Part shown: in pieces, positions 8,294 to 16,047 of the stretch
Numbering within the stretch: position 1 is the stretch's first letter
Layout: the number at the start of each line of letters is the position of its first letter
From: Falsirhodobacter sp. alg1
GTDB lineage: Bacteria > Pseudomonadota > Alphaproteobacteria > Rhodobacterales > Rhodobacteraceae
NCBI RefSeq assembly: GCF_000739715.2
Contig: NZ_BBJC02000005.1
Span: 156,480 to 220,479, forward strand
Direction: 5' to 3'
DNA length: 64,000 nucleotides
Program-made: the position numbers and the translations under genes
Notes under the pieces: generated by a model
Told to the model about the DNA's origin: nothing
Database searches by the model: none
What the model saw: only the letters and a program-made list of their open reading frames with translations

Positions 8294-9901
8294 ATGACCG
8301 ATTATACACCTTGGCCGGCCGAATTTGCAGACAATTACCGCCAGAAAGGGTACTGGAGGGACGAGCCGCTGTTCCAGATGCTGACTGAACAAGCCTCGGT
8401 CCGTCCCGATGCCGTTGCTGTCATCTGCGGTGAGCGGCAATTCAGCTATGGCCAGTTGGACGTTGCCTCAACGGCGCTGGCATTGCGCCTGCTGGACGCC
8501 GGCCTGTCGGCTGGCGACCATGCTGTCGTCCAGCTGCCGAACAGAGCCGAATTCTATATTACTTTCTTTGCACTGCTGAAGGCAGGCATCCGCCCGGTAA
8601 ATGCGCTTTATAATCACCGGGCATTGGAGATGGGTGCCTATGTCGATCAGCTTCAGCCCGCGCTTTTGATTGCGGCCCGTGCCCATCCGCTGTTCGGTGA
8701 CGGGGTGTTTGAGGCGCAATTGCGTGCGGCATCGCCCGGATTGCACCTTTGTCTTTATCTGGATGATGCCGGGGACGCCTGCAATCTGCAGGCATGGATG
8801 CGGCCCCATGCGGATACCAATCGGAAGCTGCCGCAGATCGACGCGAGTGATGTCGCGTTTTTCCAGTTGTCGGGGGGCAGTACCGGCACCCCGAAATTGA
8901 TCCCGCGTACGCATAACGATTATGAATATTCGGTACGCGCCAGTGCCGATATCTGCGCATTGACGCCGGACACGCGGTTTCTCTGTGCGCTGCCGGCACC
9001 GCATAATTATGTCCTGAGCTCTCCCGGCGCGCTTGGGGTGTTCATGGCCGGAGGATCCGTTGTTCTGGCGGACAGTCCTGATCCGACGTTATGTTTTGAT
9101 GTGATGGCGCGTCATTCGGTGACGATGGCGGCCCTGGTGCCGTCTGCGGTTGGATTATGGGTAGAGGCAGCGCGGGCGGGCATGCCTGTGCCGAAATCGC
9201 TGGGGGTGGTGCAGGTCGGGGGTGCCAGCTTTGCCGAAACCTTGGCACGGCAGGTGCCCGAGATATTGGGATGCAAATTGCAACAGGTGTTCGGCATGGC
9301 CGAAGGGCTGGTCAATTACACACGGCATGGCGACAGTGCTGAACGGGTATTCACGACCCAAGGGCGGCCAATCTCGGCGGATGATGAGGTGCAGGTTCGC
9401 GACTCCGCCGGCAACCAATGCGCGCCGGGCGAAACCGGGCAGCTCTGGGTGCGTGGCCCCTATACCATTCGCGGATATTACCGAAGCGCCGAGCATAACG
9501 CTTCGGCGTTTGATGGGCAGGGGTTCTATCACAGCGGCGATCTGGTTCAGCGTGATGCGGACGGCTACCTGCGTGTGGTCGGGCGAGTGAAGGACCAGAT
9601 CAACCGGGGCGGGGAAAAGATCGCCGCAGAAGAGGTTGAAGCGCTGATATTGCGCCATCCTGACGTCATATCGGCCGCGCTACTGGCCCAGCCCGATAGC
9701 CGCCTTGGCGAAAAGGGATGCGCTGTTCTGGTGGTCCGCAAGGCGATACGCCCGGTTGAACTGCGTCGCCATCTGATCGGGCAGGGCGTTGCCGAATATA
9801 AATTGCCGGACCGTTTTGTCTTTATCGATGAAATGCCCCTGACTGCCGTAGGCAAGATCGACAAACGTCGCCTGCGCAGCACTGTTTTTGCCGAAAATTG
9901 A
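8294..9901 (+). CDS. entE: 2,3-dihydroxybenzoate-AMP ligase (EntE/VibE/DhbE family)
   Basis: A 535-residue acyl-adenylate-forming enzyme that activates 2,3-dihydroxybenzoate with ATP and loads it on the aryl carrier protein. Visible motifs are SGGSTGTPK (A3, residues 193-201), FGMAEG (A5), YHSGDLVQRD and GRVKDQINRGGEKI (A7-A8), and the catalytic lysine K521 in AVGKIDK (A10). The N-terminal FADNYRQKGYW segment is typical of DHB-AMP ligases rather than general acyl-CoA ligases. The length fits EntE. It is the first gene of a short rightward operon with the carrier protein and phosphopantetheinyl transferase. The Shine-Dalgarno sequence ahead of the ATG is weak. Confidence 0.95.
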   Translation: MTDYTPWPAEFADNYRQKGYWRDEPLFQMLTEQASVRPDAVAVICGERQFSYGQLDVASTALALRLLDAGLSAGDHAVVQLPNRAEFYITFFALLKAGIRPVNALYNHRALEMGAYVDQLQPALLIAARAHPLFGDGVFEAQLRAASPGLHLCLYLDDAGDACNLQAWMRPHADTNRKLPQIDASDVAFFQLSGGSTGTPKLIPRTHNDYEYSVRASADICALTPDTRFLCALPAPHNYVLSSPGALGVFMAGGSVVLADSPDPTLCFDVMARHSVTMAALVPSAVGLWVEAARAGMPVPKSLGVVQVGGASFAETLARQVPEILGCKLQQVFGMAEGLVNYTRHGDSAERVFTTQGRPISADDEVQVRDSAGNQCAPGETGQLWVRGPYTIRGYYRSAEHNASAFDGQGFYHSGDLVQRDADGYLRVVGRVKDQINRGGEKIAAEEVEALILRHPDVISAALLAQPDSRLGEKGCAVLVVRKAIRPVELRRHLIGQGVAEYKLPDRFVFIDEMPLTAVGKIDKRRLRSTVFAEN

Positions 9902-9915
9902 ACAAGGAATACCGG

Positions 9916-10170
9916 ATGAACACCGTTGTCGATAAAACGAACGACCATGAATGGATCGAGGCGCGCGTCACTGCCCTGCTGGATGACGAAGGCCCGATCG
10001 ATCCAGACGAGAGCCTTATTTTTTACGGGCTGGATTCATTGCGTGTGATGCGGCTTGCTGCGGACCTGAAGACGCGGGGGATCGTGGTCAGCTTTGAGGA
10101 TCTTGCCAAGCAGCCGACGCTGAACGCTTGGTTCGCGCTGATTGATGAACGGAAGAAGAGTGACGGATAA
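9916..10170 (+). CDS. Free-standing aryl carrier protein
   Basis: An 84-residue carrier protein. The phosphopantetheine site reads FYGLDSLRVM with Ser41 in place, and the helical ends match aryl carrier proteins that hold dihydroxybenzoate (the C-terminal domain of EntB or VibB). In most organisms this domain is fused to isochorismatase; here it is separate and lies between the DHB ligase and the phosphopantetheinyl transferase. The ATG at 9916 has an AAGGAAT ribosome-binding site; an earlier in-frame start at 9898 lies almost on the ligase stop and is less likely. It is the only intact carrier domain in the locus. Confidence 0.93.
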   Translation: MNTVVDKTNDHEWIEARVTALLDDEGPIDPDESLIFYGLDSLRVMRLAADLKTRGIVVSFEDLAKQPTLNAWFALIDERKKSDG

Positions 10171-10819
10171 TATCGCGCCTCGGGCTGATGGATTGGGGGC
10201 GGCGCTGGATTGTCTGCGCCTCGTCCTGCCTGAATGCCGCGCCGAGGTGCATAGCTATGGCGCGCATGACCGGACATTGGTCGGTCATGCGCGATCCAAG
10301 CGGCGGGCCGAATTTCGCGCGGGGCGGATTGCAGCTTCCCGCGCGGGAATGGCGCTGGCGGGAACGCCCTTCATTGCAGGGCGGGGGGCGGACGGTGCCC
10401 CTGTATGGCCAAGGGGATTGCGAGGCTCTATCAGTCATTCCGCAGGTCAAGCGGTGGCCCTGTTGGGGCGTGCCGACGCCTGGTCCGGACTAGGGGTTGA
10501 TATAGAAGGTGCGCTTTGCCCCGAGGTGGCGAAGGATATAGCGCCCGTCGCCCTGACCGCAGCCGAGCGGAGCCTGTTCGGGACCAGCCCTTTGGCAGTT
10601 GGCATGATCTTTTCGGCTAAGGAAAGCCTGTTCAAGGCATTAAGTCCGCTTATCGGGCGGCGGTTCGATTTTGATGCAGCCCAATTGTCTGCGAATGCTC
10701 CACAGCTATGCCTGACATGCGATCTTGCACCCGGGTGGCAGGCCGGGCGCAAGATCGATGTGGTGATGATCCCTTTTGAAGCCGGGGTCCTGACCGCAGT
10801 GGCTCTACCTGCACTCTAG
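10160..10819 (+). CDS. entD: 4'-phosphopantetheinyl transferase, EntD-like
   Basis: About 219 residues if the GTG at 10160 is used (GGAAGAA just upstream); an ATG at 10145 is an alternative and both overlap the end of the carrier gene. Motifs of the EntD/Sfp superfamily are clear: RGLRGSISHSAG, GLGVDIEG with the metal-binding Asp, and FSAKESLFKAL with the catalytic Lys-Glu pair. The enzyme transfers phosphopantetheine from CoA to Ser41 of the neighbouring carrier protein, converting it to the active form. Its stop codon overlaps by four bases that of the convergent entA-like gene. Confidence 0.93.
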   Translation: MTDNIAPRADGLGAALDCLRLVLPECRAEVHSYGAHDRTLVGHARSKRRAEFRAGRIAASRAGMALAGTPFIAGRGADGAPVWPRGLRGSISHSAGQAVALLGRADAWSGLGVDIEGALCPEVAKDIAPVALTAAERSLFGTSPLAVGMIFSAKESLFKALSPLIGRRFDFDAAQLSANAPQLCLTCDLAPGWQAGRKIDVVMIPFEAGVLTAVALPAL

Positions 10820-11589
10820 CCTCGCAGTGTGGCGCCACCGTCGATGTAAAGGTCCGCCATGGTGATATGTCCGGCCTGATCTGACAAAAGGAACATTGCC
10901 GCCTGTGCGATATCCTCGGGCGTGGCAAGTTTGCCCAAGGGAATGCCCGTGCGATAGCTGGCCAGATCCCCTGCTAAAACACGCGTGGGGCCGTTTTCAT
11001 CCCGCCACATTCCGGTCTGCATCGGTGTAAGGGTAGAACCGGGCGCGATGACATTGCAGCGGACACCGTATTGGGCCAGCTCCAGCCCGAGGCATCTTGT
11101 CAGCATGGTCAAAGCGGCCTTTGAGGCGCAATAAGGTCCCATATCCAGCCGGGGGATCGTTGCGGCATTGGAGCTGATGACCACAAGCGCCGCATCGGAA
11201 CCGGACCTGAGCCGCCGCCCCACCGCCTGCATGAAATGGAAGCTGCCATCAAGGTTGATCCCCTGAACACGCCGCCATTCTTCTGCCGTGGTATCCAGGA
11301 TTGGGCCGGTTCCCAGCACACCCGCGGCGTGCAGTGCAAGGTGCAAGGGGCCTGAACTGGCCTCGGCCTCGGCCACCATGGCCTCAACGGCCGCGGGATC
11401 ACGTAGATCGCAGGGCATCAGGGCGATGCCATCTTTAGATAGCTCCGTAGCCGTGCTCAGTGCCTGTTCGGTATCCGTAGCGATGACATGCGCCCCTGCA
11501 GCATTCAGCATCGTGATAGCGGCACGCCCGATCCCCCCTGCAGCCCCGCTGACCAGAACATTGCGCCCTGCAAATCCGGTCAATTGCAT
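10816..11589 (-). CDS. entA: 2,3-dihydro-2,3-dihydroxybenzoate dehydrogenase
   Basis: A 257-residue short-chain dehydrogenase. The NAD-binding turn is LVSGAAGGIGRA near residue 10 and the active site is YCASKAALTML. The C-terminal GHITMADLYIDGGATLRG is typical of EntA. It oxidises 2,3-dihydro-2,3-dihydroxybenzoate to 2,3-dihydroxybenzoate, the last step of DHB synthesis. The start ATG at 11589 overlaps the end of the isochorismatase gene by ten bases (CAATGCAATTGA), which rules out the longer upstream reading of the frame. Cotranscribed with entC and entB. Confidence 0.94.
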   Translation of the reverse strand: MQLTGFAGRNVLVSGAAGGIGRAAITMLNAAGAHVIATDTEQALSTATELSKDGIALMPCDLRDPAAVEAMVAEAEASSGPLHLALHAAGVLGTGPILDTTAEEWRRVQGINLDGSFHFMQAVGRRLRSGSDAALVVISSNAATIPRLDMGPYCASKAALTMLTRCLGLELAQYGVRCNVIAPGSTLTPMQTGMWRDENGPTRVLAGDLASYRTGIPLGKLATPEDIAQAAMFLLSDQAGHITMADLYIDGGATLRG

Positions 11590-12233
11590 TGCGAAGCACC
11601 CTGCATTGCCGCGAGCAGGTCCTGGGTGGCCACCACCCTGCCGCAGCATCGTGCCACCCAGTCCAGCGCCATCGCATGGTCGGTGGCCGTGAAATCGGCT
11701 TGGGCATCGGCAACTGCGAACGGCTCGATATCCCGCTGGAACGCTTCTGCCGCTGTCGCGAGACAACCGATATGAGCATAGATGCCGGTCACCAGAAGCT
11801 GGCGGCGCCCGCGTGCACGCATGAGCGTTTCAAGATTGCTCCGTTGAAACGCACTGTACCGGTGTTTGACCAGCACAATATCATCACCAACGGGCGCAAG
11901 TTCGGGCAGGATATCCTGATGTTCGGGCCTGCGCGACATTCCGGGGCCCCAGAGATCCGCCTGCAGGCCGCGGTCCGCACGAAGCTGCTCGCCTTCTTGG
12001 GCGGTATAGAAAACCGGCATACCGCAGGCCCGGGCTGCGGTGGCCAGCGCCGCAATATTCCGCACGATATCCGTCAGCGGGGCGGCATCGCTTGCAAAAG
12101 GGGCGCAGAAATAGCGTTGCATGTCGTGGATCAGCAGTGCCGCCTGATCCGGCGCGAATGGCCATTTGGCGCGGGATGGGGGCAAGGCGTCAGCCGCAGG
12201 AAGGGGATAGGAGGCAATGCTCGGAAGCGCCAT
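11580..12233 (-). CDS. entB: Isochorismatase without carrier domain
   Basis: A 217-residue cysteine-hydrolase-fold enzyme hydrolysing isochorismate to 2,3-dihydro-2,3-dihydroxybenzoate and pyruvate. It starts with the family opening MALPSIASYPLP and carries LIHDMQRYF (catalytic Asp region), KHRYSAFQRSNLE and TGIYAHIGCLATAAEAF, all very close to EntB. It stops after the isochorismatase domain: the roughly 75-residue aryl carrier domain of EntB is missing and is supplied by the separate gene at 9916. Lies between entC (13-base gap) and entA (overlap). Confidence 0.95.
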   Translation of the reverse strand: MALPSIASYPLPAADALPPSRAKWPFAPDQAALLIHDMQRYFCAPFASDAAPLTDIVRNIAALATAARACGMPVFYTAQEGEQLRADRGLQADLWGPGMSRRPEHQDILPELAPVGDDIVLVKHRYSAFQRSNLETLMRARGRRQLLVTGIYAHIGCLATAAEAFQRDIEPFAVADAQADFTATDHAMALDWVARCCGRVVATQDLLAAMQGASQCN

Positions 12234-12246
12234 GGGTCAGATATCC

Positions 12247-13452
12247 TTAGAGTTGTTCGAGTTCGTGAAGTGCCGCATCCCGGGGCAATCCGAATGCTGC
12301 CAGAAGGGCGCCGAATTTCGCGCCGGTTTCCGCTGCCTCTGCATAGGGTTCGGAGCCGAGAACAATGCCCGCCCCTGCATACAGCCGGGCCTGCGCGCCG
12401 CAGATCTCGGCACACCGGATGGCCACATACCATGCGCCGTCCCCCTGCCGGTCGCACCAGCCGACGGCACCTGCGTAGAAGTCACGGGAAACCGGCTCCA
12501 AGTCACGGATCAGGTCGGCCGACCGTTGGCAGGGAAGGCCGCAGACGGCGGGAGTGGGGTGCAAGAGCGAGGCGAGTACGATCGCAGGTGTTTCCGGGTC
12601 CTTCAGGATGCCCTCGATGAACGTCCCGATATGCCACATCGACCGCGTTGTGGTCAGGGTCGTACCATCGGGCGCCCCCAACTGATGGCAATAGGGGGCC
12701 AGCGTATCCAGAATGTATTCGACCACCAGTGCATGTTCGTGGCGATCCTTGTCGGAGCGGCTCAGGTCATGCGCGGCCGCGGCATCGGCAGTGCTGTCCT
12801 CCAGACGCTTGGCTGACCCTGCCAAGGGGTGCGACGAAATTGCAGCGCCCCGTTTGCGCAATAGCAATTCCGGCGTGGCACCGACCAGCGCGCGGGGTGC
12901 AACGTCCCCTGCGCGTGGGGGCAGTGCAACCTGAAACGCTGTAACCGACGTATCTTCCGCCAGTTGCTGCAACACGTCGGCCAGAATGATATTTTGCGGC
13001 TGTTGCAACAATAGGGTGCGCGCCAGAACGATCTTGCTTAGCCCGTCCGGTCGTTTTTCTTCTGCCCGCAGAATATCGAGGGCCCGTGACACCATCTGCA
13101 TATAGTCCCGCGCCAGGGGTTCGGATCGCGGAGCCGCGGCGGCCGTGGCCGGGATCACTGGCGCGGGGCGCTTCATGTCTGGCAACCATGTGCCTTCGGC
13201 GTCCTTGGCGTGCCAAAGATAATCCTCTGCGGAATTATCGAAGGGCAGCGCTCCGCCCATTATTGCCCCGTCCTTGGGGCCGGCAAAGAACCCTGCGACG
13301 CGATCGCCGATTGTGGTGGATGGTCCGCGGGCAATCTGCTGCACCGGGCCTTTTGCACAGATCAGCCGGTTGCTGTTGCGAAACGCGAAGGGTTGCTCCG
13401 GAACGGGCGATAGCTTTTCCGCGGGGACGGGATTTGAAAAGGGCAGGGTCAT
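12247..13452 (-). CDS. entC: Isochorismate synthase
   Basis: A 401-residue chorismate-utilising enzyme converting chorismate to isochorismate, the committed step to 2,3-dihydroxybenzoate. Conserved segments are LSKIVLARTL, SSHPLAGSAKR, DRHEHALVVEYI, HIGTFIEGIL, LHPTPAVCGLP and EPVSRDFYAGAVGW, which follow EntC/DhbC in order and spacing. First gene of the leftward entC-entB-entA operon; its promoter shares the 400-base gap with the divergent TonB-dependent receptor, so iron control of both from one region is likely. Confidence 0.95.
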   Translation of the reverse strand: MTLPFSNPVPAEKLSPVPEQPFAFRNSNRLICAKGPVQQIARGPSTTIGDRVAGFFAGPKDGAIMGGALPFDNSAEDYLWHAKDAEGTWLPDMKRPAPVIPATAAAAPRSEPLARDYMQMVSRALDILRAEEKRPDGLSKIVLARTLLLQQPQNIILADVLQQLAEDTSVTAFQVALPPRAGDVAPRALVGATPELLLRKRGAAISSHPLAGSAKRLEDSTADAAAAHDLSRSDKDRHEHALVVEYILDTLAPYCHQLGAPDGTTLTTTRSMWHIGTFIEGILKDPETPAIVLASLLHPTPAVCGLPCQRSADLIRDLEPVSRDFYAGAVGWCDRQGDGAWYVAIRCAEICGAQARLYAGAGIVLGSEPYAEAAETGAKFGALLAAFGLPRDAALHELEQL

Positions 13453-13853
13453 ACAAATGCCTCAGTAATCGGCGCAGGATCATGGTCTGATCTTGGGAAT
13501 GCCCGATGCGCTGGCGTTTAATTCTATGGGTTTTTGCTGGTTTGAAACGACCGCTTTAGAACGTGGTGATTCAAACATGCTCTGTCAGAGCCTGGCTGCC
13601 TGCGCCCTGAATGACATGCAGAATCAGCGGGTTCAAGTGATAATTTATAAAAACAGTAAGGTATGCCGCTGACGGTATTCGCAGGGTGTGTGGTTTTTTT
13701 AGCACAACCTTAGTATTTATATCAACTATTATTACAATAGCCACCCGACGCGCGTATCACGCGCCTATCACGAAATGCACAGCAGCGTGCAGGATCGTTC
13801 AAATCAGTCGCCAGCCATTAGCAGCCAGCCGCAATCAATGCAGGGTATCAAGC
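13453..13853. promoter_or_regulatory. Divergent promoter region between isochorismate synthase and siderophore receptor
   Basis: A 401-base AT-rich gap with no convincing gene. It carries one match to the alphaproteobacterial iron-responsive operator pattern TGA-N9-TCA at 13612-13626 (tgacatgcagaatca) and AT-rich stretches at 13641-13660 and 13695-13740 suited to promoters of the receptor. One match of six fixed bases can occur by chance in a region this long, so the operator is a candidate only. Confidence 0.4.
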
Positions 13854-15935
13854 ATGAAAACGCGGCGAGTCGCAGGGCTTTTGGGTGGTGTCAGTATTTC
13901 GGCACTATGCGTTCTGACACCGGTTTCGGTAATGGCGCAGGACAGCTCCGGGGATGTCTATTCTCTGGGGACAATCCAGATCACGGGGGACAAGCTTACC
14001 CGCAGTCTGCAGCGGACCGCCGCATCCGTTACTGCCGTTTCCGCTGAAGATATCGAGGAACGCAAGGGAACCGAATCCGTCAATGACATCATCAAAGGCA
14101 TGGCGAACATCACGTCGCCTGCCTCGGGCGGACAGGATGGAACGCCAACGATCCGGGGGCAGAACAGCGAAGGCCCGAATTCGGGTGCAACGGCCTTTTT
14201 CGGCGGTTCCGCGCCGCGTCTCGCGGTCAACGTCGATGGACACTACCTGAGCTACAACGAAATCGTTTATTCGACGACCTCGTTGTGGGATGTTGAAAGC
14301 GTGGAGCTGTTCCGCGGTCCGCAAACCGTGAGCCAAGGGGCGAACAGTATTGCCGGCGCGCTTGTCATCAAGACCAAGGATCCGACCTTCACCCCCGAGG
14401 GAGCCATCCAGACCGAGGTAGGTACCGGTGGCCAGCGCCGTGCGTCGATCATGGCATCCGGTCAGGTTGCCAATGATGTCGCTGCACGCTTCACCTATGA
14501 CTATACCGCGCGTGACAACTATATCGACTACACGAATTCTGCGTTTTCGATGGGCGATACCGACCAGGACTATTATTCGAAAACCGCACGGGCCAAGCTG
14601 CTTTGGCAACCGTCCGAAATGCCGTCCCTCACGGCGAAGCTGACCTTCACCCATACGGATAACAACCGTCCGACATGGGAAGCGGCCAGCGGTGACTATT
14701 CGGATTACGAGAGCACCGTTACATCGAACCCGAGCTGGAAGCAGGTGACGAATACCACCGTTGCCGATGTCAGCTATGCGTTCGACAATGGCATCACGCT
14801 GACCAACCAGCTGCAATATTCGTCCATGGATACGACCCGGACCACCTCGCCCTCCACGTCTGGGAGCGCGTATCTTGACCAGACCAATATTTCGAACGAG
14901 ACGCGCCTTGCGTTCGGAAACGAGGCTGACGTGATCAGCGGTGTCTTCGGAATGTTCGTTTCGCATACCGAAAGCGACGAGACGCTATCGCTCTCGGGAA
15001 CCTCGACCTTTGACGATACCAAGGACAGCACCGGCATCTTCGGCGCGGTCAACTACCGTTTTGCGGACCGCTGGAATTTGGGCGGATCGCTTCGCTATCA
15101 GAATGATAATGTGCAACGGCTGGGTTCCAGCCCGTTCACGTCTGATGATCTGGACTATGACAAGACATTCGATGCGTGGTTGCCGAAGCTTAGCCTTTCG
15201 TATGATGTGAATGACCGCACGACGATCGGGGCAATGGTTTCCAAGGGGTATAACCCAGGTGGTGTCACCCTGGGCCTGACCTCGCAGGAATGGGTCGAAT
15301 TCGACGAAGAAACATCAGTCGATTACGAGCTGTTCGCGCGGACCGAGGTGCTTGATAACCGGCTCGGGCTGACGGCCAACCTGTTCTACACCGACTTCAA
15401 CGACATGCAGCGTTATGTCACCTCCGAGGCGGTGGACGGGTATTACGAGGCGGTCACCGTCAATGCCGAGAAGGCCCACTCTTACGGGCTGGAGCTTGGT
15501 TTCGATCTGGCCGCAACGGATACCTTGCGGATCCAGGGCAGCGTGGGCCTGCTGGAGACAGAGATCGACGAGTTCACCAGCGCGACCAGCGATTACACCG
15601 GCAACAGCTTTGGCCGCGCGCCAAGCCAGACGATCAGCCTGAGTGTTGACTGGCAGGCCCGTCCGGACCTGAGCGTCAGCGGCAACGTCCGTCACAGCGG
15701 GTCGTACTATTCGGATGATGACAATCTGTCTGCAGCGTTTGTAGACTCCTATACCGTCGCCGATGCCCGGATCGTATATTCGCCCCGCAACAACCTGCAG
15801 TTGTACAGCTATGTCAACAACCTGTTCGACGAAGATGCTGTGACCAGCATGCGCTATAGCCGTACAATCGCCGGTTACGAGGCTACAATGGTCGAGCCTC
15901 GCGAAATCGGGGTGGGCGTAAAGGTCCAGTTCTGA
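13854..15935 (+). CDS. TonB-dependent siderophore receptor
   Basis: A 693-residue outer-membrane receptor. The ATG at 13854 gives a clean signal peptide (MKTRRVAGLLGG ... VSVMAQ, cleaved about residue 29), so the longer upstream reading is rejected. Next is a TonB-box-like stretch and the plug domain with RTAASVTAVSAEDIEERKG, PTIRGQ, SLWDVESVELFRGPQTVSQG and KTKDPTF, then alternating aromatic beta-strands and a C-terminal strand ending in KVQF with the terminal Phe of outer-membrane barrels. The plug resembles receptors for mixed catechol/phenolate siderophores (FyuA/ViuA group). Divergent from entC and presumably iron-repressed; it imports the siderophore made by this locus. Confidence 0.94.
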   Translation: MKTRRVAGLLGGVSISALCVLTPVSVMAQDSSGDVYSLGTIQITGDKLTRSLQRTAASVTAVSAEDIEERKGTESVNDIIKGMANITSPASGGQDGTPTIRGQNSEGPNSGATAFFGGSAPRLAVNVDGHYLSYNEIVYSTTSLWDVESVELFRGPQTVSQGANSIAGALVIKTKDPTFTPEGAIQTEVGTGGQRRASIMASGQVANDVAARFTYDYTARDNYIDYTNSAFSMGDTDQDYYSKTARAKLLWQPSEMPSLTAKLTFTHTDNNRPTWEAASGDYSDYESTVTSNPSWKQVTNTTVADVSYAFDNGITLTNQLQYSSMDTTRTTSPSTSGSAYLDQTNISNETRLAFGNEADVISGVFGMFVSHTESDETLSLSGTSTFDDTKDSTGIFGAVNYRFADRWNLGGSLRYQNDNVQRLGSSPFTSDDLDYDKTFDAWLPKLSLSYDVNDRTTIGAMVSKGYNPGGVTLGLTSQEWVEFDEETSVDYELFARTEVLDNRLGLTANLFYTDFNDMQRYVTSEAVDGYYEAVTVNAEKAHSYGLELGFDLAATDTLRIQGSVGLLETEIDEFTSATSDYTGNSFGRAPSQTISLSVDWQARPDLSVSGNVRHSGSYYSDDDNLSAAFVDSYTVADARIVYSPRNNLQLYSYVNNLFDEDAVTSMRYSRTIAGYEATMVEPREIGVGVKVQF

Positions 15936-15947
15936 GGCCCACCCTTG

Positions 15948-15973
15948 CACCGGATGGTTGGATCCGTCCGGTG
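15948..15973 (+). other. Hairpin after the siderophore receptor
   Basis: CACCGGATGG and CCGTCCGGTG form a 10-base stem with one G-T pair and a 6-base loop, 12 bases after the receptor stop. There is no U-run, so this may protect the 3' end rather than terminate transcription. Confidence 0.5.
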
Positions 15974-16008
15974 ATCTTCATGAAAGATGATTGTCATCGT
16001 TTGACAGT

Positions 16009-16040
16009 AAATGCGGGGTGGTCTGGGCCGCCCCGCATTT
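16009..16040. terminator. Bidirectional terminator between receptor and amidase genes
   Basis: A perfect 10-base stem AAATGCGGGG / CCCCGCATTT with a 12-base loop lies between two convergent genes. The stem itself ends in A and T on either side, so both strands give a GC stem followed by U residues. Confidence 0.8.
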
Positions 16041-16047
16041 CTTATCC

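Noticed and set aside
13554-13575. Irr-type ICE box (TTTAGAA ... TTCAAA)
   Set aside because: The spacing between the arms is too wide and the right arm departs from TTCTAAA.
13636-13655. Classical Fur box in the receptor promoter (GTGATAATTTATAA)
   Set aside because: It matches only part of the 19-base consensus and lacks dyad symmetry.
13905-14966. A 353-codon open frame antisense to the siderophore receptor
   Set aside because: Low-complexity arginine/glycine-rich product, and the plus strand has the full plug-domain motifs.
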